Assembly: GCF_027923385.1 (NCBI RefSeq)
Contig: NZ_BSEC01000005.1
Span: 105,361 to 169,360 of the forward strand
Source: Methylocystis echinoides
GTDB taxonomy: Bacteria; Pseudomonadota; Alphaproteobacteria; Rhizobiales; Beijerinckiaceae
Direction: 5' to 3'
Length of the DNA: 64,000 bases
The position numbers were made by a program, and so were the translations under genes. This document shows, piece after piece, positions 55,257 through 64,000 of this stretch. The notes beneath the pieces are model-generated. The model saw only the letters and a list, made by a program, of their open reading frames with translations, did no database searches and was not told where the DNA came from. Position 1 is the first letter of the stretch. Every line of letters starts with the position of its first letter.

Positions 55257-58200
55257 TCACATATCCGCATCTTCCGGAAGAAATAGCTTCCCTTGCCGCA
55301 GGGCGCGCGCCTTCATCATCACGAAGAAGACGGGAACCAAAATCAGCACGTGAATCGTCGAGGTGATCATGCCCCCGACGATCGGCGCGGCGATCGGTTT
55401 CATCACATCCGAGCCCACGCCGGTCTCCCAGAGGATCGGCGCAAGGCTCGCCAGAACAACCACGACGGTCATCAGTTTTGGGCGCAAGCGTTGGACCGCG
55501 CCCTCGATGGCGGCCTGCTCGATATCGACGCGCTGCACGGCGGAGCCGGCGGCAAGCTTGCGGTCGAGCGCTTCATGTAAATAGACGACCATCACGACGC
55601 CCGTCTCGACCGCGACGCCAAACAGGGCGATGTAGCCAACCCAAACTGCAACGCTGAAATTATAGCCAAGGAACCACTGGAGAAGGATGCCGCCCGTCAT
55701 CGCATAGACCGTCGGAAAGATCAGAACCAGCGCTTCGGCCACGGATCGGAACACCATATACAGCAGCATGAAGATCGCGATGAAGACGATCGGCAGAATG
55801 ATCTTCAGGCGCTCTTTGGCGCGCAGCTCGAATTCATATTCGCCCGACCACTTGAGGTTGTAGCCCGCCGGCAGGTGGAGCTTCTCCTTCAGGAGCCTGT
55901 CGGCCCTGGAGACGAAGCCGCCATAATCACGGGTGCTCAGATCCAAGTAGACGTATCCTGTGAGCGCCCCGTCCTCGTCGCGGATCATCGCGGGCCCCTT
56001 CGAAAACGAAATCTTGGCGAGTTCCCCGAGCGGAACCTGCGCGGCTGAAGGCGTCGCAATCACCACCCGCTCGAGCTTTTGGACGTCGTCGCGAAAATCG
56101 GGCGCATAGCGGATGGAGATGGGATAGCGTTCGCGGCCCTCGATGTTCTCGGCGATGTTCTCGCCGCCAATGCCAGAAGTGATCGCGCGCTGCACGTCTC
56201 CGACGGTCAATCCATAACGCGCCGCTTCCGACCTGTTCACTTCCACATTGAGATAAAACCCCTGCGCGACCCGCTCGGCGAAGATCGAGCGCATCTCCGG
56301 CAGCGTTCCCAGAATCTGCTGGACGCGCGCGCCCACCTGCTCGATTCCGTCTAGGCTCGGACCTTGGATCTTTATGCCGACCGGGGTCTTGATTCCAGTG
56401 AGCTCCATGTCGAGGCGATTCTCGATCGGCATGGTCCAGGTGTTGGTCAAGCCAGGGAACTGGAGTTTGGCGTCCATTTCCGAGATCAACTTTTCGTAGG
56501 TCATGCCCGGGCGCCATTGGCTGCGGGGTTTGAGCATCACCGTCGTGTCATACATGTCGAGGGGCGCATTGTCGGTCGCGCTGTCGGAGCGGCCGATGGA
56601 GCCGAACACGGTGTCGACCTCGGGAAACGTGCGAAGAACCCGGTCCTGCTCCTGTAGGAGCTGCGTCGCCTGGCCGATCGAGATTCCCGGAAGCGCCGTT
56701 GGCATGTAAAGAGCCGCCCCCTCGAATAGCGGCGGCATGAACTGACTGCCCAGCTTGAAGGCGAGAGGAAAGGTCACGACGAGGAAGACGAGATTCACCA
56801 GCACGGTGGTTTTTGGGAATCGAAGACAGAGCTTCAAGACGGGCAGATAGAGCGCCTGCGTGACGCGCGACACCGGATTGCTCGATTCCGGCCGCAGCCG
56901 GCCGCGGATGAACAGGATCATCAGCGGCGGCACCAGCGTAATGGCGAGCAGCGACGAAAAGCCGACAGCCAGGGTCTTGGTCCAGGCGAGCGGCCGGAAC
57001 ATCCGTCCTTCCTGCGCTTCGAGCAAGAAGACTGGGAGGAACGAGACCACGATGATCAGAAGCGAAAAGAAGAGCGCCGGTCCGACCTGCTTGGCCGCCT
57101 CAAGAAGGATTCGTCGTCTCTCGCGGAAAGAGAGCGGCTCATCGCCGGCGTTTGCGTGCTGCGCTTCGGATAGGCGGCGATAGCCGTTTTCGACCATCAC
57201 GATCGCCGCGTCGACCAAGACGCCAATCGCCAGCGCCAGGCCTCCCAAAGACATGATGTTCGAACTGACCTTGAGATAGTACATCGGAATGAACGTCGCG
57301 ATTACGGCGACCGTCATGGCCAAGATCGGAATCAGCGCGGAGCGGAAATGAAACAGGAAAATTATGATCACGAGGCTGACGATGACCGCTTCTTCGATCA
57401 GGTCGCGCTGAAGGGTGTCGACCGACGCCTTGATCAGCTCGGATCGATCATAGCCAGAGACGACCTCGACCCCTGCGGGTAATGATCCAGAGATTTCGGC
57501 AAGCTTTTTCTTGACGCCAGCGATCACATTCAGCGCGTTCAAGCCGTCGCGCATGACGACAATGCCGGCGACGGTTTCGCCCTCGCCGTTCCATTCGGCG
57601 ACGCCGCGACGCATATCTGGCCCGAACGAGACTGTTCCCAGGTCGCGGACGAGAACCGGCGTGCCATTCTTGGCTCCGACCGGAACCGTCTCCAGATCGG
57701 CAAGCGACCGCAAATAGCCCAAGCCCCGAACCATATATTCGGCGCCCTGCAACTCGATCAATCTCCCGCCGACCTCATTGGTGCTGTCGCGAACCTTCTC
57801 GATCACCGTGGAGAGCGGAATGTTGAACGCGCGTAACCTGTCGGGGTCCACCCGGACTTGGTACTGCCGGACGAAACCGCCGATGCTGGCGACTTCCGCC
57901 ACCCCTGGAACGGTCTCGATTTGATAGCGCAGGAACCAATCCTGCAGGCTGCGCAAATCGGCGAGACTGTGGCGATGATTATGATCCACGATGAGGTATT
58001 CATACACCCAGCCGGCGCCAGTCGCGTCGGGCCCGATCGTCGGGTGGACATTGGCGGGAAGGCGACCAGCGATCTGCTGCAAATATTCCAGCACGCGCGA
58101 TCGCGCCCAGTAAAGATCGGTATTATCCTCGAAGACGACGAACACATAGGAATCGCCCAACATGGTCTGGGCGCGCACAGCCTTGACGTTCGGCGCCGCA

Positions 58201-58421
58201 AGCAGGGCGGTGACGATCGGATAGGTGACCTGATCCTCGATGACGTTGGGCGGCTCTCCGTTCCAGCTCGTGTGAATGATCACCTGCACATCGGAAATGT
58301 CCGGCAGGGCGTCCAGCGGCATCCGGCGCTCCGCCCAGACGCCGGCTAGCGCCAGGAACAGCGTCCCAGCAAAGACGAGGAAGCGATTGCCGGCGCACCA
58401 GTCGATCCAGCGAGCAATCAC
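55257..58421 (-). CDS. cusA: CusA/CzcA-type RND metal efflux pump, system C
   Basis: A 1054-residue heavy-metal RND pump starting at a GTG (58419-58421) directly after the cusB stop. Landmarks: MPLDALPDISDVQVIIHTSWNGEPPNVIEDQ, the span-4 motif GGLALAIGVLVDAAIVMVENGYRRLSE, GSQFMPPLFEGAALYMPTALPG, RLRPKLMTVVVVLASLAPILWETGVGSDVMKPI. The span-4 motif differs from systems A and B (GAMVDAAIVMIEN), so its metal range may differ. The system has a CusB with a fused FixH-like domain. Confidence 0.9.
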   Translation of the reverse strand: MIARWIDWCAGNRFLVFAGTLFLALAGVWAERRMPLDALPDISDVQVIIHTSWNGEPPNVIEDQVTYPIVTALLAAPNVKAVRAQTMLGDSYVFVVFEDNTDLYWARSRVLEYLQQIAGRLPANVHPTIGPDATGAGWVYEYLIVDHNHRHSLADLRSLQDWFLRYQIETVPGVAEVASIGGFVRQYQVRVDPDRLRAFNIPLSTVIEKVRDSTNEVGGRLIELQGAEYMVRGLGYLRSLADLETVPVGAKNGTPVLVRDLGTVSFGPDMRRGVAEWNGEGETVAGIVVMRDGLNALNVIAGVKKKLAEISGSLPAGVEVVSGYDRSELIKASVDTLQRDLIEEAVIVSLVIIIFLFHFRSALIPILAMTVAVIATFIPMYYLKVSSNIMSLGGLALAIGVLVDAAIVMVENGYRRLSEAQHANAGDEPLSFRERRRILLEAAKQVGPALFFSLLIIVVSFLPVFLLEAQEGRMFRPLAWTKTLAVGFSSLLAITLVPPLMILFIRGRLRPESSNPVSRVTQALYLPVLKLCLRFPKTTVLVNLVFLVVTFPLAFKLGSQFMPPLFEGAALYMPTALPGISIGQATQLLQEQDRVLRTFPEVDTVFGSIGRSDSATDNAPLDMYDTTVMLKPRSQWRPGMTYEKLISEMDAKLQFPGLTNTWTMPIENRLDMELTGIKTPVGIKIQGPSLDGIEQVGARVQQILGTLPEMRSIFAERVAQGFYLNVEVNRSEAARYGLTVGDVQRAITSGIGGENIAENIEGRERYPISIRYAPDFRDDVQKLERVVIATPSAAQVPLGELAKISFSKGPAMIRDEDGALTGYVYLDLSTRDYGGFVSRADRLLKEKLHLPAGYNLKWSGEYEFELRAKERLKIILPIVFIAIFMLLYMVFRSVAEALVLIFPTVYAMTGGILLQWFLGYNFSVAVWVGYIALFGVAVETGVVMVVYLHEALDRKLAAGSAVQRVDIEQAAIEGAVQRLRPKLMTVVVVLASLAPILWETGVGSDVMKPIAAPIVGGMITSTIHVLILVPVFFVMMKARALRQGKLFLPEDADM

Positions 58422-59987
58422 TTACATGCCTCCTTCAGCGGTCACGGAAAACTGTTTCTGGGCGAGGGTCTGACCCGCCTTGGTGGCGAGGACGGTGACC
58501 TGCCAGGTTCCGCCCATCGGCACGTCGCCCGATCCCTCGTAGACGCCGCCGCCTTTTTCTTTGAGCGTCGCGACGCTGCGCATGGCGGCCATGCCCATCG
58601 CCGGCATGGCGGGCATGAAGAAAGTGACGGTGACCTCGGCGCCGAGGACAGGCGCGCCATCGCCGTCGGTGAGCTCGACGCGAAAATCGTTGCTTCCCGT
58701 GCGGGGGATTGGCGGCTTCGATGAATATTCGAGCGTCGCCCCCTTCGGTGCGTTGATTGCCGCCGCCGCTCCGACGCCCGGCGGCGGAGGCGCGAACGAC
58801 CCCAGGGCGGCCGCGAGCTGGCTCTCGGAATCGATGAGGAAATTGGCCGAGGTGACGACTCTTTCGCCGGCGGCAAGGCCTTTCAGCACGACGAAATCGT
58901 CGCCGGCGCGGGCGCCGACTTCGATATCGCGAGGCTCGAAGTAGCCGCCGCCGCGATCTACGAAGGCGATCTGACGCGCGCCCGATTGAAACACCCCCGA
59001 ACTTGGAATCGCCAAGCGGTCGCCGCGCGGCAAGCCGAGTTGGACACTGACGTACATGCCGAGCAGAAGCTTCAGTTCGGGATTGGGAATCTCGAGGCGC
59101 ACGCGAGCCCGCCGCGTCGTCTGATCGACCTCCGGCCAAATGAAACTCACGCGCGCTGGGAATGTCTGTCCCGGATAGGCGTCCACGCTGACCGTCGCCG
59201 GGTCTCCCACCTTCACCCGGCCGATTTCATTCTGGAAAATATGAGCGTAGACCCACACGGTCGACAAATCCGCTACGGAATACAATTTCGTGCCCGGTTC
59301 GGCGTAGGTGTTCGGAAAAGCTTTCCTCTCGATGATTAAACCCGACGACGGGGAATCGATCTCGATCTCTTGGGCGACCTTACCGCTTTTCTTCAGCCGG
59401 GCGATCTCTCTGTCGGGGATTTGCCAGTGCTTCAGGCGTTCGGCCGCTGCACGCAGTAGCAATCGCGATCCGTGGAAATCCGTCGTCCCTCCCGGACTGG
59501 TCGTCTGCGCCAAAAGCTCCCTGGCCACCAAATACTCTCGCTCGGCCGTCACCAGCTCCGGGCTGTAGACGGTCAGGAGCGGCTGGCCCCGCCGCACCTG
59601 CTTGTACATTGCGTCGGCATAAACCTTCCGCACCCATCCAGCGAAACGGACATTCACGTCGGAAATTCGCGCTTCATCCGCCTCGATCGTCCCCACCGTG
59701 CGAAGCTCGTCGTGAACCGCTCGAACCTCCACGACGCCGGTTTTCACCCCGATGCGCTGCATGCGCTCAGGGGTCAGCGTGACAGGCGCCAGACTGGGTT
59801 CGGACGATGCGGCGGGCGGGCTCGCTGCGCGCGCATCTTCCAGCGGCGCCGGCTGCAAAGCACGTACTGCAAATGACGACGGTGCGGACTCGCGCCTGAA
59901 CTGACCGAGATAGTATCCGCCGACCCCCGCCGCTGTGAGAGCCGCCAGACCTACACCTGTCGCCAGAAGTTTCATGGCTCGTCTCAT
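58422..59987 (-). CDS. cusB: CusB-type adaptor with a C-terminal FixH/YtkA-like domain, system C
   Basis: A 521-residue membrane-fusion protein. Start at 59987 (GGGAGCG upstream; MRRAMKLLATGVGLAALTAAGVGGYYLG). Core: VTLTPERMQRIGVKTGVVEVRAV, RFAGWVRKVYADAMYKQVRRGQPLLTVYSPEL, EIDSPSSGLIIERKAFPNTYAEPGTKLYSVAD, GERVVTSANFLIDSESQL. The last about 110 residues form a FixH/YtkA-like domain (FRVELTDGDGAPVLGAEVTVTFFMPAMPAMGMAAM ... GGTWQVTVLATKAGQ) with several Met residues that could bind Cu. In system A this domain is a separate protein. A longer start at 60110 would overlap tolC by 11 bases. Confidence 0.87.
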   Translation of the reverse strand: MRRAMKLLATGVGLAALTAAGVGGYYLGQFRRESAPSSFAVRALQPAPLEDARAASPPAASSEPSLAPVTLTPERMQRIGVKTGVVEVRAVHDELRTVGTIEADEARISDVNVRFAGWVRKVYADAMYKQVRRGQPLLTVYSPELVTAEREYLVARELLAQTTSPGGTTDFHGSRLLLRAAAERLKHWQIPDREIARLKKSGKVAQEIEIDSPSSGLIIERKAFPNTYAEPGTKLYSVADLSTVWVYAHIFQNEIGRVKVGDPATVSVDAYPGQTFPARVSFIWPEVDQTTRRARVRLEIPNPELKLLLGMYVSVQLGLPRGDRLAIPSSGVFQSGARQIAFVDRGGGYFEPRDIEVGARAGDDFVVLKGLAAGERVVTSANFLIDSESQLAAALGSFAPPPPGVGAAAAINAPKGATLEYSSKPPIPRTGSNDFRVELTDGDGAPVLGAEVTVTFFMPAMPAMGMAAMRSVATLKEKGGGVYEGSGDVPMGGTWQVTVLATKAGQTLAQKQFSVTAEGGM

Positions 59988-60099
59988 GCTCGACGCTCCC
60001 GGATAGTCGGCGTCGTCTGTTTGTTGGCGCCAGCCTTCGGCCCAAGGGGCAGCGACCGCCACGCCGCCGGCTGGAGGAGTCGTTCCGTAACCTGACAGC

Positions 60100-61371
60100 T
60101 CAAAGGTCACCCCCGATTAACCGTTCGATAGCGGCGAGCATCGTCTGCTCGGCCAACTGCAACTGGAGAAGCTTGAGCTCGAGCTCGCGGGTCCGGTGCT
60201 GCGCTTCGAGCACGGCGGCAAGATCGCCGCGCCCTTGGGCATAATCCGCGGCAGTCGACTTCAACGCCGCCCGGGATTCCGGCAGGGCTTTTCGCGCCAC
60301 CAGGGCGGCGCCGTTCCGCGCCGCCTTGAGCCGCGCGGCCGCCTCCCCGAGCGCGCTTTGGATATCGAGCACAGCCGTTTCGTGACGTTGTTCGGCGGCG
60401 CCCAATTGCGCTTTGGCGGCTTGCTCCTCGGAGGCCTCCTTGCCCCAAGGCAAAGGGATATTCAGGCCGACCGTGGCCGCGACCCCCGGCGGACGATTAT
60501 TGGTCTGGATCAAAGGCCCGGCGCCGACAGTCAGGTCGGGATACCAGGCCTTCTCCGCCAGTTCCGCCCGCGTGCGCGCCGCGCTGATCTCGGCGCCGCT
60601 CGCGGCCAGTGCGGGACTGCCGCCGCGGGCGCGCTCCACGAGCAGGGGAACCGCGATGTTCCCGGCAGGGATGGACCGGAGCTTTGAAGGCTCCGCCAAA
60701 GGCGCGCCAGCGGGACGCGCGAGGAGAGCATTGAGTATTTCTCGCGCAGCGGCGCGATCGCCTTCGAGGCGGGCGCCCTCGATCTCCGACGCGGTCTTTT
60801 CGCCGAGCGCTTTGATAACTTCCGACTGATTGCTGCGTCCGGTCGCATAGCGCGCCTCGGCGGCGACATGAATGCCGCCCGCCAAGGCAATTACCTCACG
60901 ATTAACCGCCACGGCGCGGCTCGCCACATAATATTGCGCGAAGGCGACCTTGATGCGCTCGTCGAGAGTGTCCTGCGCGGCCCGTTCGCGTCCACGCGCG
61001 GCGTCCAACTCCGCCAGCGCCGCCTCACGCCGCAGGGTCCGCTTTCCCCACAGCGGGAACGCCTGCGTCACCACGATCGCGTGCCCGCTGAAAACGTTAG
61101 GATCCCGCCAATATTGATAGCTGTCAGAGATTACCGGATCGTCGAGGGCGTCGGCGCCGGCGGCCTTGGCCGCGGCGGCCGAAGTCTCAAGCGCCGCCGC
61201 GCGCAAAGCCGGATTGAGTCCCCGACCCGCCGCGAGCACGCTCTCGACCGTCGCGCCGAGCCGACCACGCTGCTCCGTGTGACGCTCTTTCGCCGTGATC
61301 GGAGACGACCACAGCGACGCCGCGGCCGCCGCAATCGCGGCGAATTGAATAACGCAGCTCGTCCGGTTCAT
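60100..61371 (-). CDS. TolC-family outer-membrane channel, system C
   Basis: A 423-residue outer-membrane factor with a signal peptide (CVIQFAAIAAAAASLWSSPITA). Repeats include LNPALRAAALETSAAAAKAAGADALDDPVISD, FAQYYVASRAVAVNREVIALAGGIHVAAEARYATGRSNQSEVIKA, and QSALGEAAARLKAARNGAALV ... YAQGRGDLAAVLEAQHRTRELELKLLQLQ. First gene of tolC-cusB-cusA. Its ATG overlaps the stop of the broken FixH-like gene (ATGA). Confidence 0.87.
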   Translation of the reverse strand: MNRTSCVIQFAAIAAAAASLWSSPITAKERHTEQRGRLGATVESVLAAGRGLNPALRAAALETSAAAAKAAGADALDDPVISDSYQYWRDPNVFSGHAIVVTQAFPLWGKRTLRREAALAELDAARGRERAAQDTLDERIKVAFAQYYVASRAVAVNREVIALAGGIHVAAEARYATGRSNQSEVIKALGEKTASEIEGARLEGDRAAAREILNALLARPAGAPLAEPSKLRSIPAGNIAVPLLVERARGGSPALAASGAEISAARTRAELAEKAWYPDLTVGAGPLIQTNNRPPGVAATVGLNIPLPWGKEASEEQAAKAQLGAAEQRHETAVLDIQSALGEAAARLKAARNGAALVARKALPESRAALKSTAADYAQGRGDLAAVLEAQHRTRELELKLLQLQLAEQTMLAAIERLIGGDL

Positions 61372-61586
61372 GACGAGGCCTTCGGGATCAACCTATTTTT
61401 ACACGCTCCGCTCGCGCCATGGACCTTGGCCCTCAGTGAAAATCGCCCGCCGCGCTTCATTGTCGGTTTGGATTTGAACCGATAGACGCGAGACCGCTCT
61501 CCCGACACCGGCTCGACTGTGGTCTTCATCGTCGCCATGCCCTGAAGCGCCATGCTCGACTGTCCTGTATCTGGGCTCATCGCCAA
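61368..61586 (-). pseudogene. FixH-like protein, truncated
   Basis: Reads MAMSPDTGQSSMALQGMATM, VYRFKSKPTMKRGGRFSLRAKVHGASGACKNRLIPKAS. Compared with the protein at 10122-10520 (MAPDDMEAMTSV, GVYRFKVDLTDEGRWRISLAAKIQGES) it keeps only the second half and lacks the signal peptide. The ATGA overlap with tolC repeats the arrangement of system A. 61587-61713 shows no gene. Confidence 0.6.
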
Positions 61587-61713
61587 GTCAAAATTCTAGC
61601 AGCGGCTATGCGGAACAAAGGGGGTGGCTTGCGTCTTTCCGCAAGGAGCGCCGGCTATGATCTTCGGCCTCAATCATAGCCGGCATCGGTTTGAGTTTAT
61701 TCGACGTTCAGCG

Positions 61714-62199
61714 TCACATGCGAAAATTGAGCACTTTCACCACACCCCCACGATGATCGCACTGGATATCGACTTCGTCGCCCTTGTGGAGTGCAGCGAG
61801 TTGAGCCGCATCGGCGACCGGGAAGTTTATCGTCATCGCTGGCATACGGATTTGCGGGATGGCCCCATGCGACACCGTGATGCGACTCGCGGGAAGGTCG
61901 ATTTTCCGAACGACGACATGCACCCACGGCGCTTCCCCCGGGTCAGCCTGGGTCGGCCGTAGCTTTTCGATACGTTTATACCAGTCGACACATGACGGCC
62001 GCCAGTGGCGGATGCCCTTTGTGGCTTCGACCGGGCTAAGCGTTACAAAGCAGCCATCGCTATCTGACGTTTGCCGCGCAGCATAAGAACTCGGCCGCGC
62101 GCCGAAATCGGTCGCGCCTGCGTAAGCGCGACCAGAAAGCGGAGCCGCCACTAGCAGCACGACACCCGCCAGAGCGAGAGAGTTTAGGATCTTGGTCAT
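61714..62199 (-). CDS. Exported CusF-like copper-binding protein
   Basis: A 161-residue protein with a signal peptide (LALAGVVLLVAAPLSGRAYAG). The C-terminal OB-like part, VHVVVRKIDLPASRITVSHGAIPQIRMPAMTINFPVAD ... ALHKGDEVDIQC, has the CusF pattern with His (VSHGAIPQI) and the two Met (RMPAMT), which bind Cu(I)/Ag(I) in CusF. A Cys-containing N-terminal extension (GCFVTLSPVEATKGIRHWRPSCVDWYKRIEKL) is not found in CusF and is shared with the broken relative at 46952-47397. Start at 62199 is preferred (AAGGA upstream, 9 bases); 62208 is possible. Confidence 0.78.
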   Translation of the reverse strand: MTKILNSLALAGVVLLVAAPLSGRAYAGATDFGARPSSYAARQTSDSDGCFVTLSPVEATKGIRHWRPSCVDWYKRIEKLRPTQADPGEAPWVHVVVRKIDLPASRITVSHGAIPQIRMPAMTINFPVADAAQLAALHKGDEVDIQCDHRGGVVKVLNFRM

Positions 62200-62542
62200 G
62201 CGCTCCATTCCTTGTCAGTTCCGCCGTTCACACGGGATAAAGATGTGAACAGGTTATCGTTCTATGGTTTTTGCCTACACGCAGCGATACCGCGAACATC
62301 GCTGATGTATTGATAACCACATAACAATTCAAGACATGTAATTGTGAAAATGTGTTAAATAAACTTATGTATAAAATGAACGCACACCTTCGATACCATG
62401 AGCTTTTTATTGCGCACGGGAGATATTTACACGCTTTGCGATATTCGGAGGATTTTTTGGATTCGGTCCGGCAAGGCGCCGTCGCGAGGCGTCGCACCGC
62501 CCTGCACTCGGGGAAACCCGAGCGGCGCGCGCGTCCGATATC
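62200..62542. promoter_or_regulatory. AT-rich intergenic region upstream of the CusF-like gene
   Basis: About 340 bases; 62270-62400 is markedly AT-rich for this window. On the minus strand TTGAAT and a TATCAAT-like box about 17 bases apart (around 62310-62335) could drive the CusF-like and RND system C genes. No gene seen. Confidence 0.35.
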
Positions 62543-62878
62543 CTAGATTCGGGGTGGTCTTTCCGGAGGAGAGCTACCGATGCTAATCACGAGGGCGTCG
62601 TCGAATGGAGGCAGCACCTCGAGGCTCTCGATGCGCTTAGCCGCGTAGGCAGAAATAGCCCCCGCCGGAAGGCTTGCGGCGAAACACATGATCGCCAAAG
62701 GACAACCCTTGGCGCAATCCGGCGCTTTGTCGCCGTGACAACATGGCATGTCGCCAGCCATGGTCACGGCCGTCGAATCGACGATCTTAGCCTGCACCGG
62801 CGCAACAAAAGAGCCGACGATCAATCCAAGGACCGCCAGCGTCGCGAGAACTCGTGTCATCGCAAACCATCGAGACAT
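62543..62878 (-). CDS. Small exported Cys-rich protein, family 3 (copy 3)
   Basis: A 111-residue protein with a signal peptide (MTRVLATLAVLGLIVGSFVAPVQA). Mature part: DMPCCHGDKAPDCAKGCPLAIMCFAASLPAG and a tail LPPFDDALVISIGSSPPERPPRI. The Cys spacing is not identical to copies 1 and 2, but the order (Cys/His cluster, hydrophobic part, PFDDAL, SxPxxRPP end) is the same. Six Cys in 30 residues suggest metal binding in the periplasm (inference). Start at 62878; 62860 is possible. Confidence 0.6.
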   Translation of the reverse strand: MSRWFAMTRVLATLAVLGLIVGSFVAPVQAKIVDSTAVTMAGDMPCCHGDKAPDCAKGCPLAIMCFAASLPAGAISAYAAKRIESLEVLPPFDDALVISIGSSPPERPPRI

Positions 62879-63101
62879 GCCGCATAACTTACAGAAGAAG
62901 GCTGAAATGACAAGACGTCGTGCGACAGAGCGCGCTGAAGGCGTGCGAGGCAAAACGCCAAATACGGCCCGCGCGGCCGGATACTGCCCGCCCCTTGACG
63001 ATGGGCTGCGCATGCTTGCGACTCGCTATACGCGCGGCCCATTGGCCGCGGGCGATCACGTGCGGGCCGCGTAAACGCAAAATCTTACCGCTGTCCGCGC
63101 A

Positions 63102-63390
63102 TCAGGCCGATGCTGCGGATGCATCAAAAAGAGCGTCGATGACAGCGCACTTGGGCGCTCGTCCTCCGCTGCACTGCGCCGCCATTTCCTCCATCACCCT
63201 TTTGAGTCGCTTCAAATCCGCGATCTTATGGCGAATTTCCGCGACATGGTTCAGCGTCAGCTCGCCAACTTGCGCGCAGGTGTCGGCGTGTCCATCGACG
63301 AGGCGAAGAAGGCCGCGGATTTCGTCGAGGCTAAAATCAAGTTCGCGGCTGCGCCGCACGAAGCTCAAGCGCTTGAGATGCTTGACCATC
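63102..63390 (-). pseudogene. MerR-family regulator, C-terminal fragment
   Basis: Reads VKHLKRLSFVRRSRELDFSLDEIRGLLRLVDG, CAQVGELTLNHVAEIRHKIADLKRLKRVMEEMAAQCSGG, CAVIDALFDASAA. This is the second half of the MerR DNA-binding domain plus the dimerisation helix and a Cys-containing metal site (Cys at DTCAQ, QCSGG, KCAVI), as in ZntR/CueR/MerR-like proteins that sense Zn, Cu or Hg. The first helix-turn-helix is replaced by transposase sequence near 63390, so it is not functional. Confidence 0.65.
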
Positions 63391-63394
63391 TCAT

Positions 63395-64000
63395 CTGCTG
63401 CTTTTTGACCATGCGGCGGGCGGCCACTGAATTGACCGCGGATTCCGCCAGCGCTGAGGCAATCCGTCGTCCCGACCGATATCGAGCTCCGTAATCGACG
63501 ATCGCCATCTTGTTCTGACGAATGTAGGTCAGGAGAACTTGCGCGAGTTGCCATATGCGCCCCGCGCTCAAGTCGCCTTGTTCGCGTAGCATAGCCATGA
63601 CGGCGAGCAGTCCGTCCGGTTGCTGGATCGCTCGATCGACCTGTCCGTGCCAAAGCTTCCATTTAAGGGCGCGAATCTCCTCGTCCAGGATGACCGTTTC
63701 TTGGTCCACTCGTCGTCGCGACAGTGCACGATTTGATCGGCGACTTGCTGTAGGGGCTGGATTTTCATGGCGATGTGGAACCAATCGACGAAATGCCTGC
63801 TTGGGCGCGGCAAACCGCGTGGCAGCCGCTTCATAATCTCGGCGCCGTCGGACAGCACGGTAATTTCCCCGCGACCCGCGTAGCCCTCGCGCTGAAGCGC
63901 TTGGAGTGCTCGAAGTCGCAATCCTTTTTTCGAGATGTCCGCCGTCACGAAATAGTGACCGGGGCGTTAGCCGCGTCGGCCGCGTCCACATCGAGCAACC
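63395..64000 (-). mobile_element. ISKra4-type transposase fragment
   Basis: Two frames on the minus strand match an ISKra4-like transposase, cut at the right edge of the window and at 63390. First (63948 to about 63705): LQALQREGYAGRGEITVLSDGAEIMKRLP, RPSRHFVDWFHIAMKIQPLQQVADQIVHCRDDE. Then, after a frameshift: LKWKLWHGQVDRAIQQPDGL, YIRQNKMAIVDYGARYRSGRRIASALAESAVNSVAARRMVKKQQMRW. The catalytic DDE order (SDGA, DWFH, E in AESA) is visible but split. Confidence 0.7.

Overview
The window is GC-rich accessory DNA, probably from a plasmid or genomic island of an alphaproteobacterium of the Rhizobiales/Methylocystaceae type. The evidence is the parB-like remnant, the SSB/nuclease pair, IS66, IS21 and ISKra4-type insertion sequences, and the DUF47, DUF2190 and cyclic-glucan-type hydrolase genes. 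No housekeeping, rRNA or tRNA genes were seen. The species cannot be fixed from sequence alone.

Layout. 1-0.8 kb: an exported nuclease-like protein (3' end outside the window) translationally overlapped with ssb. 1.3-7.9 kb: remnants of a TolC-type and a TauE-type gene, then a compact arsenic operon (arsR-arsI-arsC-arsC-arsD-arsA-acr3, a small zinc-finger protein, and a frameshifted methyltransferase). 8.3-16.3 kb: small exported proteins, then Cu/Ag-type RND efflux system A (FixH-like protein, TolC, CusB, CusA, all joined by ATGA overlaps). 16.4-18.5 kb: a TonB-receptor remnant, a long perfect hairpin, a Met/His-rich Spy-like protein, and decayed second copies of both arsC genes. 18.7-26.4 kb: a 2-hydroxyacid dehydrogenase, a complete IS66 element (20360-22909) with an 8-bp target duplication, a DUF2190 protein, PPK2, a GH1-type glycosidase and a methyltransferase. 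26.5-33.5 kb: RND efflux system B (minus strand) with a small exported protein overlapping its 3' end. 33.7-41.1 kb: a complete N-type ATPase operon, atpDCQRBEFAG. 41.3-51.2 kb: a CopA-type copper P-ATPase with a DUF2933 protein, a glucoamylase-like hydrolase, a frameshifted CusF-like gene, a broken Zn/Cd P-ATPase, a scrambled IS21 istB, and a truncated second copA. 51.2-55.2 kb: a 532-bp TG...CA transposon remnant, truncated pstS, a DUF47 protein, and the 3' part of arsenite oxidase aioA. 55.2-63.4 kb: RND efflux system C with a broken FixH-like gene, a CusF-like protein and a MerR remnant, ending in an ISKra4-type transposase fragment.

How it works together. The theme is metal and metalloid stress. 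Arsenate is reduced (two ArsC types), As(III) is carried by ArsD to ArsA or exported by Acr3, and organoarsenicals may be demethylated by ArsI. Copper or silver would leave the cytoplasm through CopA and the periplasm through three Cus-type RND pumps, with CusF-like, FixH-like, Spy-like and several unnamed small exported proteins as periplasmic partners. The many truncated second copies (arsC x2, copA, cusF-like, tauE x2, aioA, fixH-like) show a region built by repeated duplication and decay.

The most unusual points are: (1) the subunit a of the N-ATPase is fused in frame to an exported six-TPR domain; (2) three families of small exported proteins recur among the metal genes: an HRDW/WxWxC family (three copies), an ExxKTKSDW family (two intact, two decayed) and a Cys-rich family ending in a Pro-rich tail (three copies); (3) the window-edge nuclease lacks two active-site acids; (4) arsR appears to be leaderless, with its operator over the start codon.
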